This document shows positions 40,513 through 49,481 of a DNA stretch of 64,000 nt, piece after piece; the first letter of the stretch is position 1, and every line of letters starts with the position of its first letter. The position numbers and the translations under genes are program-made. This stretch comes from Gammaproteobacteria bacterium (lineage in GTDB: Bacteria > Pseudomonadota > Gammaproteobacteria > JAABTG01), in NCBI GenBank assembly GCA_017999615.1, contig JAGNLM010000001.1, forward strand, positions 678,739 through 742,738. Reading direction: 5' to 3'. The notes under the pieces are model-generated. The model was not told the DNA's origin. It saw nothing but the letters and a program-made list of their open reading frames with translations, and did no database searches.

Positions 40513-41565
40513 GTGCGCAAGAACACCACTCTCATCGCGACGGCCATCGCCGCCGTCCTCTGGGCGCCCGTAAACCAGGCCCAGATCTCTCGCGACTACA
40601 TCTACATCGTCGGTTCCTCGACCGTGTTCCCATTCTCCACCGCGGTGGCGGAGCGCTTCGGCAAGGGATCGAAGTTCAAGACCCCGAAGGTCGAATCGAC
40701 CGGTTCGGGCGGTGGCATCAAGTTGTTCTGCGAGGGCGTCGGCGTGCAGCACCCCGACGTCACGAACTCTTCGCGCCGGATCAAGAAAGGTGAGGTGGAG
40801 ACCTGTGCCAAGAACGGCGTCACCGACATCACCGAGGTGAAGATCGGCTACGACGGCATCGTGTTCGCGAACTCGAAGAAGAGCGCACCCATCCAGTTGA
40901 GCCTGAAGGACATCTATCTCGCCCTCGCCAAGGTCGTGCCCGATCCGAAGGGCGGCGACCAGATGGTCCAGAACCCCTACAGGACCTGGAAAGAGGTGAA
41001 CGCCGAGCTTCCCGACAAGAAGATCGAGGTCCTCGGGCCGCCGCCGACCTCGGGCACGCGCGACGCCTTCGTCGAGCTCGCGATGGAGGGCGGCTGCAAG
41101 AAGGTGCCCGTCTGCGCGGGGCTCGAGAAGACCGACAAGAAGGCCTTCGAGGCCGCGTTCAAGGCCATCCGTGAGGACGGTGCCTTCATCGAGGCAGGCG
41201 AGAACGACAACCTGATCGTGCAGAAGCTCGAGGCCAATCCCAACGCGTACGGCGTCTTCGGCTACAGCTTTCTCGACCAGAACGGGGACAAGATCCAGGG
41301 CGCGCGGATCGACGGCGTGGCCCCGGACTACGATTCGATCTCTTCCGGCAAGTATCCGGTCGCGCGCTCCATGTACTTCTACGTGAAGAAGGTCCATGCG
41401 GACGTGATCCCGGGCGTGCGCGAGTTCGTCGCGGAATTCACGAGTGACAAGGCGTTCGGCCCCGAAGGCTATCTCGCGGACAAGGGTCTGATCGCTCTGC
41501 CGGACGACCTTCGCAAGAAGGTGCGGGACGACGCGAAGGCCCTGAAGTCGCTCGTCCTCGACTGA
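40513..41565 (+). CDS. pstS: Phosphate-binding protein PstS
   Basis: A 350-residue periplasmic binding protein. The signal peptide ends near PVNQA-QIS. Phosphate-binding loops are YIVGSSTVFPFS at the N-terminus, STGSGGGIKLFCEGVG, and PPPTSGTRDAFVELA. It matches the PstS/SphX branch that has Cys pairs (CEGVG...C and GGCKKVPVC). It captures phosphate for the PstCAB importer, yet pstC, pstA and pstB are not in this window, so the transporter must be encoded elsewhere. The start is GTG with GGGAGG eight bases upstream, and a Pho box precedes it. Confidence 0.92.
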   Translation: MRKNTTLIATAIAAVLWAPVNQAQISRDYIYIVGSSTVFPFSTAVAERFGKGSKFKTPKVESTGSGGGIKLFCEGVGVQHPDVTNSSRRIKKGEVETCAKNGVTDITEVKIGYDGIVFANSKKSAPIQLSLKDIYLALAKVVPDPKGGDQMVQNPYRTWKEVNAELPDKKIEVLGPPPTSGTRDAFVELAMEGGCKKVPVCAGLEKTDKKAFEAAFKAIREDGAFIEAGENDNLIVQKLEANPNAYGVFGYSFLDQNGDKIQGARIDGVAPDYDSISSGKYPVARSMYFYVKKVHADVIPGVREFVAEFTSDKAFGPEGYLADKGLIALPDDLRKKVRDDAKALKSLVLD

Positions 41566-41570
41566 GCGCC

Positions 41571-41589
41571 TCCGGGCGCGGCGCCCGGA
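41571..41589. terminator. Hairpin between convergent pstS and fdhE
   Basis: TCCGGGCGCGGCGCCCGGA can fold into a 7-bp stem with a five-base loop. It sits in the 37-base gap between two convergent genes. It lacks a T run. Confidence 0.4.
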
Positions 41590-41602
41590 CCCGGGCGGGG
41601 TC

Positions 41603-42544
41603 TCAGCCGGGGCCGGGCGTGAGCAGCGGATTCCCGCCGAATCGGGTGTAGCCCGCCTCGGTCATCTGCAGGTCCAGGGCGACGGATGCCAGGTCGTCGG
41701 CGGCTGGCTCGAGGCCCGGGTCTCGCTCCACGTGGAGGATCTTGAGGTAGGTGCGGCACCCCTCGCAGGCCTCGGCCTGCACCGCCGGACGGCGGCGCGC
41801 GGCCTCGCGTCGCTCGGAGCGCGCGTCGGCCGCCGGTACCGGATGGACCGGGGGGACCGGGTGGGGAGCCTCGGATTCCAGGGCGTAGTACGCCAGGTCC
41901 TTCGCCGAGTCGCAGGCGACGCACTTGGCGCGGACCAGGTGCCACTGGCTCGCGCAGAGGGGGCACACCAGATAGCGCAGGCTGTGGGTCTCCCCGCCGC
42001 TCAGCACGACACTCGCGAGGGGCCGGGACCCGCAGGCGGGGCAGAGGCTCGGTGGCTCGACGCGGGGGAAGGCGCCAGCCCCGAGGGTGGTGGTCAGGTG
42101 GACCCAGTAGACCTGCAGGGCCGCGGCGACGAGGGGCACGTAGGCGGGCTCGACGGCCTCGAGGTCGCCGGCGAGGAGATGGGCCGCGACCTCTTCGATC
42201 GCATTCTCTCCCAGCGCCGCCAAGCGGTCGATGGCGAGCCGGGCGGCCCCGGGCAGATCGGCCGGCTCCCGGGCCCGGGCGAGGATCTGCCGTAACGCGT
42301 CGCGCCAGGCCTCCGCGCGCGGCCAGCTCGCGGCTGAGAGTGGCGGCAGGCCGTGCCCCCGGGCGAGCGCCAGGTCCCGCTCCGTCGGCAGGGGGACCTC
42401 GGGAAAGGCGTCCAGCGCCGCCTGCTGGGCCTCCGCGAGGGAGGCCAGGAAGCGCAGGTAGTCGCCCAGGGCGTGACCTTGCGCGAGATGGCGCAGGCGC
42501 GACGCCCGCCGGGCGAAGAGGGCGGTACGCTCGGGGAGGAGCAC
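41603..42544 (-). CDS. fdhE: Formate dehydrogenase accessory protein FdhE
   Basis: 313 residues with a GTG start preceded by GGTGAG. The C-terminal half carries four Cys pairs (CPAC, CPLC, CVAC, CEGC) that form two rubredoxin-like iron sites, the hallmark of FdhE. The N-terminal half is helical. FdhE helps assemble and activate membrane-bound selenocysteine formate dehydrogenases. It starts one base after the stop of the cytochrome subunit gene and is the last gene of the formate dehydrogenase operon. A stretch of Pro/His/Arg (about 225-250) between the third and fourth Cys pairs is longer than in E. coli. Confidence 0.88.
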   Translation of the reverse strand: MLLPERTALFARRASRLRHLAQGHALGDYLRFLASLAEAQQAALDAFPEVPLPTERDLALARGHGLPPLSAASWPRAEAWRDALRQILARAREPADLPGAARLAIDRLAALGENAIEEVAAHLLAGDLEAVEPAYVPLVAAALQVYWVHLTTTLGAGAFPRVEPPSLCPACGSRPLASVVLSGGETHSLRYLVCPLCASQWHLVRAKCVACDSAKDLAYYALESEAPHPVPPVHPVPAADARSERREAARRRPAVQAEACEGCRTYLKILHVERDPGLEPAADDLASVALDLQMTEAGYTRFGGNPLLTPGPG

Positions 42545-42545
42545 C

Positions 42546-43175
42546 TCACCGTTCGTGGGTCACCTCCCGGTACCACCCCGGGTGGTGGTGCTTCGCCCAG
42601 GCGCGGCTGACCTTCCCCCGGATCATCGCGGTCAACGAGCCCGCGGTCCAGATGGACGCGGTCACGTGGACGATGATGGAGAGGATGAGCACCCAGGCCG
42701 TGAGCGCGTGGGCCAGCACCGCGATCCGCCGCTGCTCCACCGTGAACTGTTCGGCGAAGTACGGCTCCCAGATCACGACGCCCGAGGCGAGGAGCACGAG
42801 CATCCCCAGCAGCAGGACCCAGTACAGCACCTTCTGGCCGCCGTTGTATCTCCCCACCGGCGGGATCCCCGACGCGTCGTGAGCGAGCACGCGGCGCACG
42901 CGGGCGAGCCACTTCAGGTCAGCGCCGGTGATCACGTTGCTGCCCATGAGCGGCAGGGCGAAGCGGGCGAACACCAGGAGCCACAGCACCCCGATGAAGG
43001 GGTGCAGGATCCGGTTCCACTGGCCGCCGCCGAGCAGGTTGGCGAGCCAGGACATCGCCGGGTGGAAGAGGGCGAGTCCCGAGAGCGTGAGCACGAGGAA
43101 CGAGATGGCCGTGACCCAGTGGGCGGTGCGCTGACTCCCCGTGTACCGTTCGATCCGGTCGTTGCGTGTCGTCAT
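42546..43175 (-). CDS. fdnI: Formate dehydrogenase cytochrome b556 (gamma) subunit
   Basis: A 209-residue membrane protein with four transmembrane helices. Haem-ligand histidines are visible in RTAHWVTAISFLVLTLSG (first helix), RILHPFIGVLWL, VLAHALTAWVL and SIIVHVTASIW. This is the FdnI/FdoI type of di-haem cytochrome that accepts electrons from the iron-sulfur subunit and reduces menaquinone or ubiquinone. The gene lies between the beta subunit and fdhE, with three-base and one-base gaps. FdnI versus FdoI cannot be decided from sequence alone. Confidence 0.9.
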   Translation of the reverse strand: MTTRNDRIERYTGSQRTAHWVTAISFLVLTLSGLALFHPAMSWLANLLGGGQWNRILHPFIGVLWLLVFARFALPLMGSNVITGADLKWLARVRRVLAHDASGIPPVGRYNGGQKVLYWVLLLGMLVLLASGVVIWEPYFAEQFTVEQRRIAVLAHALTAWVLILSIIVHVTASIWTAGSLTAMIRGKVSRAWAKHHHPGWYREVTHER

Positions 43176-43178
43176 GGC

Positions 43179-44090
43179 TCACCTCCCGCCCGTCGGCGGC
43201 TGTACGCCACCCGGGCCGCCGGGGCCGGGCTCGCTCTCCTCATGGACCTCCTCGGGCCCGCTCTTCACGTAGAAGAGGAACCCGCCGAGGGCCGCGAGAC
43301 CGAGGGCCGCGAGACCGATGGGCCTCGCGATGCCCTTCCACAGCTGGACCCACGGGCTGATGGTCGGGTCCTTCGGCAGGCCGCTGTAGAGCTCCGGCTG
43401 GTCGGCACGCGGCAGCACGTACATCACGTGCGTGCCGCCCACCCCCTGCGGGTCGTAGAGCCCCGCGTGGGCGAAGCCCCGCTCCTTCAGCTCGGCGACC
43501 CGCCCGGCGGCGATGTGGACCATGTCCTCCTTGGAGCCGAAGCCGATGCAGCCGGTGGGGCAGCTCTTCACGCAGGCGGGCTCGAGCCCCACCGCGACCC
43601 GGTCCGAGCAGAGCGTGCACTTGTAGGCCCGGTTGTCCTCCTGCGAGAGCCGCGGGATGTGGAACGGGCAGCCCATGAGGCAGTAACCGCAGCCGATGCA
43701 GTGCTCGGAGTGGAAGTCCACGATGCCGTTCGCGTACTGGACGATGGCGCCCGGCGACGGACAGGCCTTCAGGCAGCCCGGGTCGGCGCAGTGCATGCAG
43801 CCGTCCTTGCGGATGTGCCACTCGAGACGGCCGTCTGCGGTCTGCGCCTCGTGGAAGCGCATTACGGTCCAGGACTTCGCGCTCAGGTCCGTCGGGTTGT
43901 CGTAGGTGCCGTGACAGACCCCGATCTCGTCCCTGAGGTCGTTCCACTCCAGGCAGGCCGCCTGGCAGGCCTTGCAGCCGATGCACCTCGAGATGTCGAT
44001 GAGTTTCGCCACCTCCGCGGGCGTACGGACGCCGGGAGGTGGCACCGTGGTGGCCGAGCGTCGCTCGATGTCGAGTGATTGCAGTGCCAT
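43179..44090 (-). CDS. fdnH: Formate dehydrogenase iron-sulfur (beta) subunit
   Basis: 303 residues. Four [4Fe-4S] cluster motifs are visible: [43 protein letters not shown] and CTLCSD...[10 protein letters not shown]. One transmembrane helix lies near the C-terminus ([19 protein letters not shown]), which anchors the subunit as in FdnH/FdoH. The Pro/Gly-rich last 25 residues are variable. The start is the ATG at 44090, preceded by GAGGACACCC; the longer open frame upstream to 44315 lies within the alpha-subunit gene. It carries electrons from the molybdenum subunit to the cytochrome. Confidence 0.93.
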   Translation of the reverse strand: MALQSLDIERRSATTVPPPGVRTPAEVAKLIDISRCIGCKACQAACLEWNDLRDEIGVCHGTYDNPTDLSAKSWTVMRFHEAQTADGRLEWHIRKDGCMHCADPGCLKACPSPGAIVQYANGIVDFHSEHCIGCGYCLMGCPFHIPRLSQEDNRAYKCTLCSDRVAVGLEPACVKSCPTGCIGFGSKEDMVHIAAGRVAELKERGFAHAGLYDPQGVGGTHVMYVLPRADQPELYSGLPKDPTISPWVQLWKGIARPIGLAALGLAALGGFLFYVKSGPEEVHEESEPGPGGPGGVQPPTGGR

Positions 44091-44101
44091 GGGTGTCCTC
44101 C

Positions 44102-47100
44102 TCAGGCCTTTTCCAGGTTGACCAGGAAGGCCTTGTACTCCGGCGTCTGGACGTTGGCGTCGCCCACGTAAGGGGTGAGCGTGTTGGCCAGGAAGCCCGG
44201 CCGGGTCACGCCTTTGAAGCCCCAGTGCAGCGGGATGCCGACCGTGTGCACGCGCTTGCCTGCGACGTCGAGGGAGCGCACTCGTTGGGTTACCACCGCG
44301 ACCGCCGTGATCCACCCCCGTTTCGAGGTCACCTTCACCTTGTCACCGTTCTTCACCCCCTTCTCGCGGGCGAGCTCCTCGCCGATCTCGACGAACATCT
44401 CCGGTTGCAGGATGGCGTCGATGACCGCGTGCTTGGTCCAGAAGTGGAAGTGCTCGGTGAGCCGGTAGGTGGTGGCGACGTAGGGGAACTGGTCCGCCTT
44501 GCCGAAGGTGTTCCAGACCTCCGGGAATACGCGGGCCACCGGGTTGCTGACGACCTTCGGGTGCATGGGGTTCGTCCCGATGGGCGTCTCGAACGGCTCG
44601 TAGTGCTCGGGGAAGGGGCCCTCGGCCATCGCGCCGCGGCCGAAGAACCGTGCCACCCCCTCCGGCAGCATGATGAAGGGGTTCATCCCGCTGTCGGGAC
44701 CGGCGTCGACCTTGAAGTCCGGGACGTCGAACCCGGACCACCGGGCGCCGTCCCAGGCGATCAGCCGGCGCTTCGGGTCCCACGGCTTTCCGGAGGGGTC
44801 GCAGGACGCGCGGTTGTAGAGCACCCGGCGGTTGGCTGGCCAGGAGAAGGCCCAGCCGAGCGTGTTGCCGAGCCCGCTCGGGTCCGCGTTGTCCCGGCGC
44901 GCCATCAGGTTTCCCTTCTCCGACCAGGCCCCGGTCCAGATCCAGCAGCCGCAGGCGGTGCTGCCGTCGTCCTTGAGCTGGGCGAAGCCGTCCACCTGTT
45001 GCCCCGCCTTCAGCAGGACCTTCGTGGGGTCCCTGGCATCGGCCTGGTCCGCGAGCGCCTTGCCGCTGAACTCCTTCGCCAGCTCATCGGGCGCGGGTGA
45101 CTCGGGGACCGCGTACTTCCAGGCGAGGTTCAGGATCGGGTCGGGGAGGGTGCCCCCTTCCTTGCGGTACAGCTCCCGGAGCGCGAGGAACATCCCCGCG
45201 ATGATCTCCGCATCGGGCCGGGCCTCGCCCGGCGCCGGCGCGCCCTTGTAGTGCCACTGGAGCCAGCGGCTGCTGTTCACGAGCGAGCCGTCCTCCTCGG
45301 CGAAGCAGGTCGAGGGCAGGCGGAAGACCTCGGTCTGGATCTTCTGGGGGTCGACGGGGTTCAGGTCCCCGTGGTTCTCCCAGAAGGTCGAGGTCTCGGT
45401 CGCGAGCGGATCGATCACGACCAGGTACTTCAGCTTCGCCAGCCCGTCGGCGACGCGCGCCTTCTCCGGCAGCGAGGCGAGCGGGTTGAAGCCCTGGCAG
45501 ATCCACCCGTTCACCTTGCCCTGGTGCATCATCTCGGTGAACAGCAGAGCGTCGTAGGTCTTGTCGAGCTTCGGCAGCCAGGCGTAGCCGAACTCGTTCT
45601 CCCGCGTCGCGGCGTCGCCGTACCAGGACTTCATCAGGCTGACGAAGAACTTCGGGTAGTTCTGCCAGTAGGACATCTGGTTCGGCCGGATCGGCTTCAG
45701 CGCCCGGGCCGCGAGGTACGCCTCGAGTGTCTGCTCCTTCTCGCCCGGCAGCGTCAGGTAACCGGGCAGCGAGTTGGAGAGCAGGCCGACGTCGGTGAGG
45801 CCCTGGATGTTGGAGTGCCCGCGCAGGGCGTTGACGCCGCCGCCCGCCATGCCGATGTTGCCGAGCAGGAGCTGGACCATCGCCATGGTGCGGATGTTCT
45901 GCGATCCGACCGTGTGCTGGGTCCAGCCGAGTGCGTACAGGATCGTGAGCACCCGGTTCGCCGGAGCGGTCGACCCGATCCACTCGCACACCTTCAGGAA
46001 CTGGTCCTTCGGCGTGCCGGTGATCTCGCTCACCTTCTCCGGCGTGTAGCGCGCGTAGTGCGCCTTCATCAGGTTGAAGACGCAGCGCGGGTCCTGCAGC
46101 GTTTCGTCGACCCGCGCGTGGCCGTTCTCGTCGAGCTGGTAGTTCCAGGTCGCCTTGTCGTAGGCGCGCTTCCCGGCGTCGTAGCCGGTGAACAGCCCGT
46201 CCTCGAAGCGGAAGTCCTCGCGCACGAGGAACGTCGCGTCGGTGTAGGCCTTGACGTACTCGTGCTGGATCTTGTCGTTCGCGAGCAGGTAGTGGATGAC
46301 CCCGCCCAGGAAGGCGATGTCGGTGCCCGCCCGGATCGGTACGTAGAGATCGGCGACCGCCGCGCTTCTCGTGAAGCGCGGGTCGACCACGATGAGCTTC
46401 GCCTGGTTGTGCGCCTTCGCCTCCGTGACCCACTTGAACCCGCAGGGGTGGGCCTCGGCGGCGTTGCCGCCCATGATCAGGATGACGTTGGCGTTCTTGA
46501 TGTCGACCCAGTGATTCGTCATCGCGCCGCGGCCGAACGTCGGGGCAAGACTTGCCACCGTCGGGCCGTGTCAGATGCGCGCCTGATTGTCGACCGCCAG
46601 CAGCCCCAGGGAGCGGACGAATTTGCCCGTGATGTAGCCCGACTCGTTGCTGGAGGCCGAGGCCGCCAGCAGGCCCGTGGTGAGCCAGCGGTTCACCGTC
46701 AGGCCCTCCGCGGTCCGGGTCGTGAAGTTCTTGTCCCGGTCGTCCTTCATCAGCCGCGCGATCCGGGCGAACGCGTCGCCCCACGAGATCCGCTGCCACT
46801 GGTTGGAGCCGGGGGCGCGGTACTCGGGGTACCTGAGCCGGTTGGGGCTGTGCACGAAGTCGAGCAGCGCCGCGCCTTTCGGGCAGAGCGTGCCGCGGTT
46901 CACCGGGTGGTCCGGGTCGCCTTCGATGTGGATGATCTCGGGCTTGGCGTTCTTCGCCCTGTCGCCGAGCGAGTACATGAGCAACCCGCATCCCACGGAG
47001 CAGTAGGGGCAGGTGTTCCTCACCTCGGTGGCCCGCGTGAGCTTGTAAGCGCGAACTTGCGCGAGCGCTGGCCCCGGTGCGAACCCCAGCATGGCGGCGC

Positions 47101-47164
47101 TGGAGCTCCCGAGTCCGGCGCCGGTCAGCTTCAGGAACTGCCGTCGGTTGACGTCGATGGCCAT
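44102..47164 (-). CDS. fdnG: Selenocysteine formate dehydrogenase-N alpha subunit
   Basis: About 1020 residues, with an in-frame TGA at 46571-46573 read as selenocysteine at residue 198 (E. coli FdnG has Sec196). Sequences on both sides are continuous FdnG: DNQARI before, then [20 protein letters not shown] after. The N-terminus holds a twin-arginine signal ([10 protein letters not shown]), then the [4Fe-4S] motif [11 protein letters not shown]...CPKG. The rest is a molybdopterin-guanine-dinucleotide oxidoreductase with WKYAV...ELAKEF and a C-terminal MGD domain ([23 protein letters not shown]). It oxidises formate in the periplasm. The start at 47164 has GGGAGG upstream. Selenium machinery (selA-D) is needed and lies outside the window. 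Confidence 0.95.
46535..46573 (-). promoter_or_regulatory. SECIS hairpin of fdnG
   Basis: Just downstream of the UGA, GGCA-AGUCU-UGCC (46544-46556) forms a short apical stem whose loop carries GUCU, as in known bacterial SECIS elements bound by SelB. The distance from the UGA is as expected for fdnG-type genes. Confidence 0.75.
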
Positions 47165-47359
47165 CGTTTCCTCCCGCCTGGTGTGGACCTCTGGAGGGGC
47201 TCGGCCGCAGGGGAGGGGGGGTACGGGACTTCCCCTCGTGCCCGGGCCTTCCGCCCAGAAGAATAGCACCTGGGGGAGAATGCGATTAACGTGAATTAGT
47301 ATCTTGCCAGAGACTGATGGACCACCCAGCCTCAGACCGCTTGGGCGCTCGCAGGGATT

Positions 47360-47413
47360 CCGCGGCCGACGCCCATGCCGCGGCCGACGCCCATGCCGTG
47401 GTCGACGCCCATG
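47360..47413. repeat. Three 18-bp tandem repeats
   Basis: CCGCGGCCGACGCCCATG occurs at 47360-47377 and 47378-47395 exactly and at 47396-47413 with two changes; a fourth partial unit (CCGCGGGCGG) follows. On the minus strand one frame reads GMGVGR-type hexapeptides from ATG 47413 and stops after about 26 codons. It could be a very small gene or a decayed C-terminus; no ribosome site is evident. It lies between the formate dehydrogenase promoter region and the DUF190 gene. Confidence 0.85.
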
Positions 47414-47431
47414 CCGCGGGCGGCTCTGGAA

Positions 47432-47749
47432 TCAAACCTCCCCGGTCATGCCGAACTCGATCGGAGTCTTGATGTAGAAGATGTTGATACTCTCTTCGCG
47501 CAGTTTCTCGAACAGGCGACTCGCATCCTCCTGGCTGATGGCCATCACGATCTCGATGGGCTGCTCTGCCAGGTCGAAAAAGTGCGCCGAGTGCAACTTG
47601 CGGTCATGACCGAAACCCTCCGTGGCAGCGATCAATGTGGCGCCAGCCACCCCGAGCTTGCGTGCCTCGTGGATCAGCCACTCGCCCAGAGGAAGATTGC
47701 CGTGACGACGATCCTGCTGCGTGAAGAATGTCAATTGATAGCCTTGCAC
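47432..47749 (-). CDS. DUF190 protein
   Basis: A 105-residue cytoplasmic protein of the DUF190 family, with a ferredoxin-like/PII-like fold. Recognisable segments are LTFFTQQDRRHGNLPLGEWLIHEARKLG and GATLIAATEGFGHDRKLHSA, followed by FDLAEQPIEIVMAI. DUF190 genes very often follow crcB, as here (10 bases downstream of the crcB stop), and the protein probably regulates or senses for the fluoride channel; its ligand is not known. The last residues run into a region of tandem repeats. Confidence 0.88.
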   Translation of the reverse strand: MQGYQLTFFTQQDRRHGNLPLGEWLIHEARKLGVAGATLIAATEGFGHDRKLHSAHFFDLAEQPIEIVMAISQEDASRLFEKLREESINIFYIKTPIEFGMTGEV

Positions 47750-47759
47750 GTTCGTCTCC

Positions 47760-48143
47760 TCAAATGCGCTTCAGCAGGGCCACAGTCCAGAGCCCGAGCA
47801 AAGTCATCACGAGCGAGCCAACGACGTGGATACCGATTGCGGTCATTGCCCAGATCAGTCGGCCCTGTTGGATGAGCGTGGTGACTTCCGCCGAGAAGGT
47901 CGAGAAGGTTGTCATGCCGCCCAGGAACCCGGTGATGATTAGCAGTCTCCATTCAGGCGCGATGCCCGGATGGTTGGCGAAAATGGCAAGCGCCACGCCG
48001 ATCAGGTAGCCGCCCAGGAGATTGGCGGCCACGGTTCCGGGCGGGATGGTGGGAAAGACAGCGTTCAGCGAAGTGCCGAGCAACCAGCGCGTAACGGCAC
48101 CCATGGAAGCGCCCAGGCTGATGGCGAGAATGGAGCTCAGCAT
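47760..48143 (-). CDS. crcB: Fluoride channel CrcB/Fluc
   Basis: 127 residues with four transmembrane helices. Signature segments are [15 protein letters not shown] at the N-terminus, [19 protein letters not shown] (the GT...N motif of the pore) and [17 protein letters not shown] (the TTFSTF phenylalanine-rich stretch). Two subunits form an antiparallel dual-topology channel that expels fluoride. ATG 48143 gives the usual length; the open frame continues upstream with no family similarity. I looked for a fluoride riboswitch upstream and did not find one. Confidence 0.92.
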   Translation of the reverse strand: MLSSILAISLGASMGAVTRWLLGTSLNAVFPTIPPGTVAANLLGGYLIGVALAIFANHPGIAPEWRLLIITGFLGGMTTFSTFSAEVTTLIQQGRLIWAMTAIGIHVVGSLVMTLLGLWTVALLKRI

Positions 48144-48287
48144 CGTTTCTGTCCTTTTGTTGACCGTGTCCGTACGGGCGCGCCAGAGCCCGGATGGCCA
48201 GCGCAGACTTCCCCCACCTGTGAATCCCCCACCCCGGCTGGGTACGCAAAAAAGAACGCTAGCAAGCAAATTGTCGCGCGGCCAGCT

Positions 48288-48791
48288 TCATTCCGCATCC
48301 CCGGGAAGTTCGGTCGCGCCTATCCAATAGCAGAGCAGTGGCGCGGGAATGCGCATGATCTGCGTGGCCGACGTCGTTGCGCCCGGTGCCGATTCGGCGG
48401 TAGACACCGGCAAACCCGGCATCGGCCCGAAGTCGTCCAGCGACTTTGTGACGACATAGCCGCGCGCGATTCGCTTGGCTTGGCACAACTCGATCAGGCC
48501 CTTGAGCTCGCGCGCGCCGGTGTGCTGGACGCGGTACTTCACCGCGAAGGGGATCAGTTCGCCACCGACTTCGGCGACGAGATCGACCTTGTGTTCGCGC
48601 TTGCCGTGCCAGTACGAGAAGCGCACGTTCTGCGCGCACCAGCGGGCGAACAGGTGCTTGAACACGGCCGTCTCGGTGGCCACGCCCAGCGCCGCCGCAT
48701 CCGCCGCGCGGCGGAGTCGGTCCCGCTGCTGGGGCGTCATCCGCAATGTGATGCGCACCCGGTCAGGCGATGTCTCGTTCTTTTCCTCCAT
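48288..48791 (-). pseudogene. DUF4143-type ATPase remnant with a foreign N-terminus
   Basis: 167 codons. Residues 1-35 (EEKNETSPDRVRITLRMTPQQRDRLRRA) look like a ribbon-helix-helix or short regulatory segment. From about residue 42 the protein resembles the C-terminal half of AAA+ ATPases with a DUF4143 domain: ETAVFKHLFARWCAQNVRFSYW, then EHKVDLVAEVGGELIPFAVKY and IARGYVVTKSLDDFG. The ATPase domain (about 250 residues) is missing. In the PD-(D/E)XK-like core the usual E-V-K appears as A-V-K. It is most likely a fusion or deletion remnant left by turnover of the adjoining island, though a short expressed protein cannot be excluded. Confidence 0.6.
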
Positions 48792-48817
48792 CGGGGCACC
48801 TTAGCCCTGAGCCCAAT

Positions 48818-49138
48818 TCAGGCCATCACGACCTGGGCGCGCACCTCGACCTTCAGGGCGCGCTTGATGGCGGCGAAGATCGCGGACACGTTGGTCATGG
48901 TCGGGTTCCCCGACTTCGACAGCATCCGGTGCAGGCTCTTGGCCGGCTTGTGGATCTCATCGGCCAGCGCCTCGAAGCCCACGGTGGCGTTGACGAGGTC
49001 GCGCAGGATCAGCTTGGCGGACTCCGGCTCGCCGTTGACGAACAGGGTGATGGCCTCGTCCAGCAGGGCTTCGGCGAAGGCCGGATCGCTCTGCACGCGC
49101 GCGGCCACGGTCTCTTTGAAGTCACGGGTCAGTGCCAT
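48818..49138 (-). CDS. HigA-like antitoxin (HI1420 family)
   Basis: A 106-residue helix-turn-helix protein of the addiction-module antidote type. The first helices (FKETVAARVQSDPAFAEALLDEAI and LFVNGEPESAKLILRDLVNATVGFEALADE) precede the DNA-binding part with KPAKSLHRMLSKSGNPTMTNVSAIFAAIKR. The SGNPT motif is typical of these antitoxins. It starts one base after the toxin stop, so the order is toxin then antitoxin, as in higBA. It would neutralise the toxin and repress the operon. Confidence 0.85.
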   Translation of the reverse strand: MALTRDFKETVAARVQSDPAFAEALLDEAITLFVNGEPESAKLILRDLVNATVGFEALADEIHKPAKSLHRMLSKSGNPTMTNVSAIFAAIKRALKVEVRAQVVMA

Positions 49139-49139
49139 G

Positions 49140-49481
49140 TCACTTCGCTCCTTTGTGGGTTGATGCCTTGCGGTGCTTGTAGTCCTCCCACAGCGCCACC
49201 GCCTGGTCGATGTCCTGCTGCTGACGCTTCTTGGTCCCGCCGCCGATCAGGATGACGATCTTCAGGCCGTCCTTGGCCAGGTAGATGCGCAGCCCCGGAC
49301 CCCAGTCGATCTTGTATTCGCCGATGCCACGGAACCACTCGACGTTGGACAGGTTGCCCTGCTCCATTCGGCTCACGGCTACTCGCACCTTGGCAGCGGC
49401 CACGGCTTCCAGCGAGCCGAACCACTCACCGAAAGGGCTGTCGCCATCGGCCAGCAGCAGTTCTTTGATCTGGTAGGTCAC
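49140..49481 (-). CDS. RelE/HigB-like toxin (HI1419 family)
   Basis: 113 residues from GTG 49481. The RelE-superfamily core is visible: SPFGEWFGSLEAVAAAKVRVAVSRME, LSNVEWFRGIGEYKIDWGPGLRIYLA and KIVILIGGGTKKRQQQDI. These are ribosome-dependent mRNA interferases, and the basic Lys/Arg cluster GGGTKKRQQQDI is the likely active-site region. No strong ribosome site precedes the GTG; the open frame runs further upstream without family similarity. It pairs with the antitoxin gene one base downstream. Confidence 0.82.
   Translation of the reverse strand: MTYQIKELLLADGDSPFGEWFGSLEAVAAAKVRVAVSRMEQGNLSNVEWFRGIGEYKIDWGPGLRIYLAKDGLKIVILIGGGTKKRQQQDIDQAVALWEDYKHRKASTHKGAK

Noticed and set aside
46559-46573. 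Stop codon splitting fdnG into two genes or a pseudogene
   Set aside because: Position, flanking residues and the SECIS-like hairpin show selenocysteine read-through.
48144-48287. Fluoride riboswitch upstream of crcB
   Set aside because: The region lacks the conserved crcB-motif core (GGNGAUGG...GUUC and the late CUGAUGRC segment).
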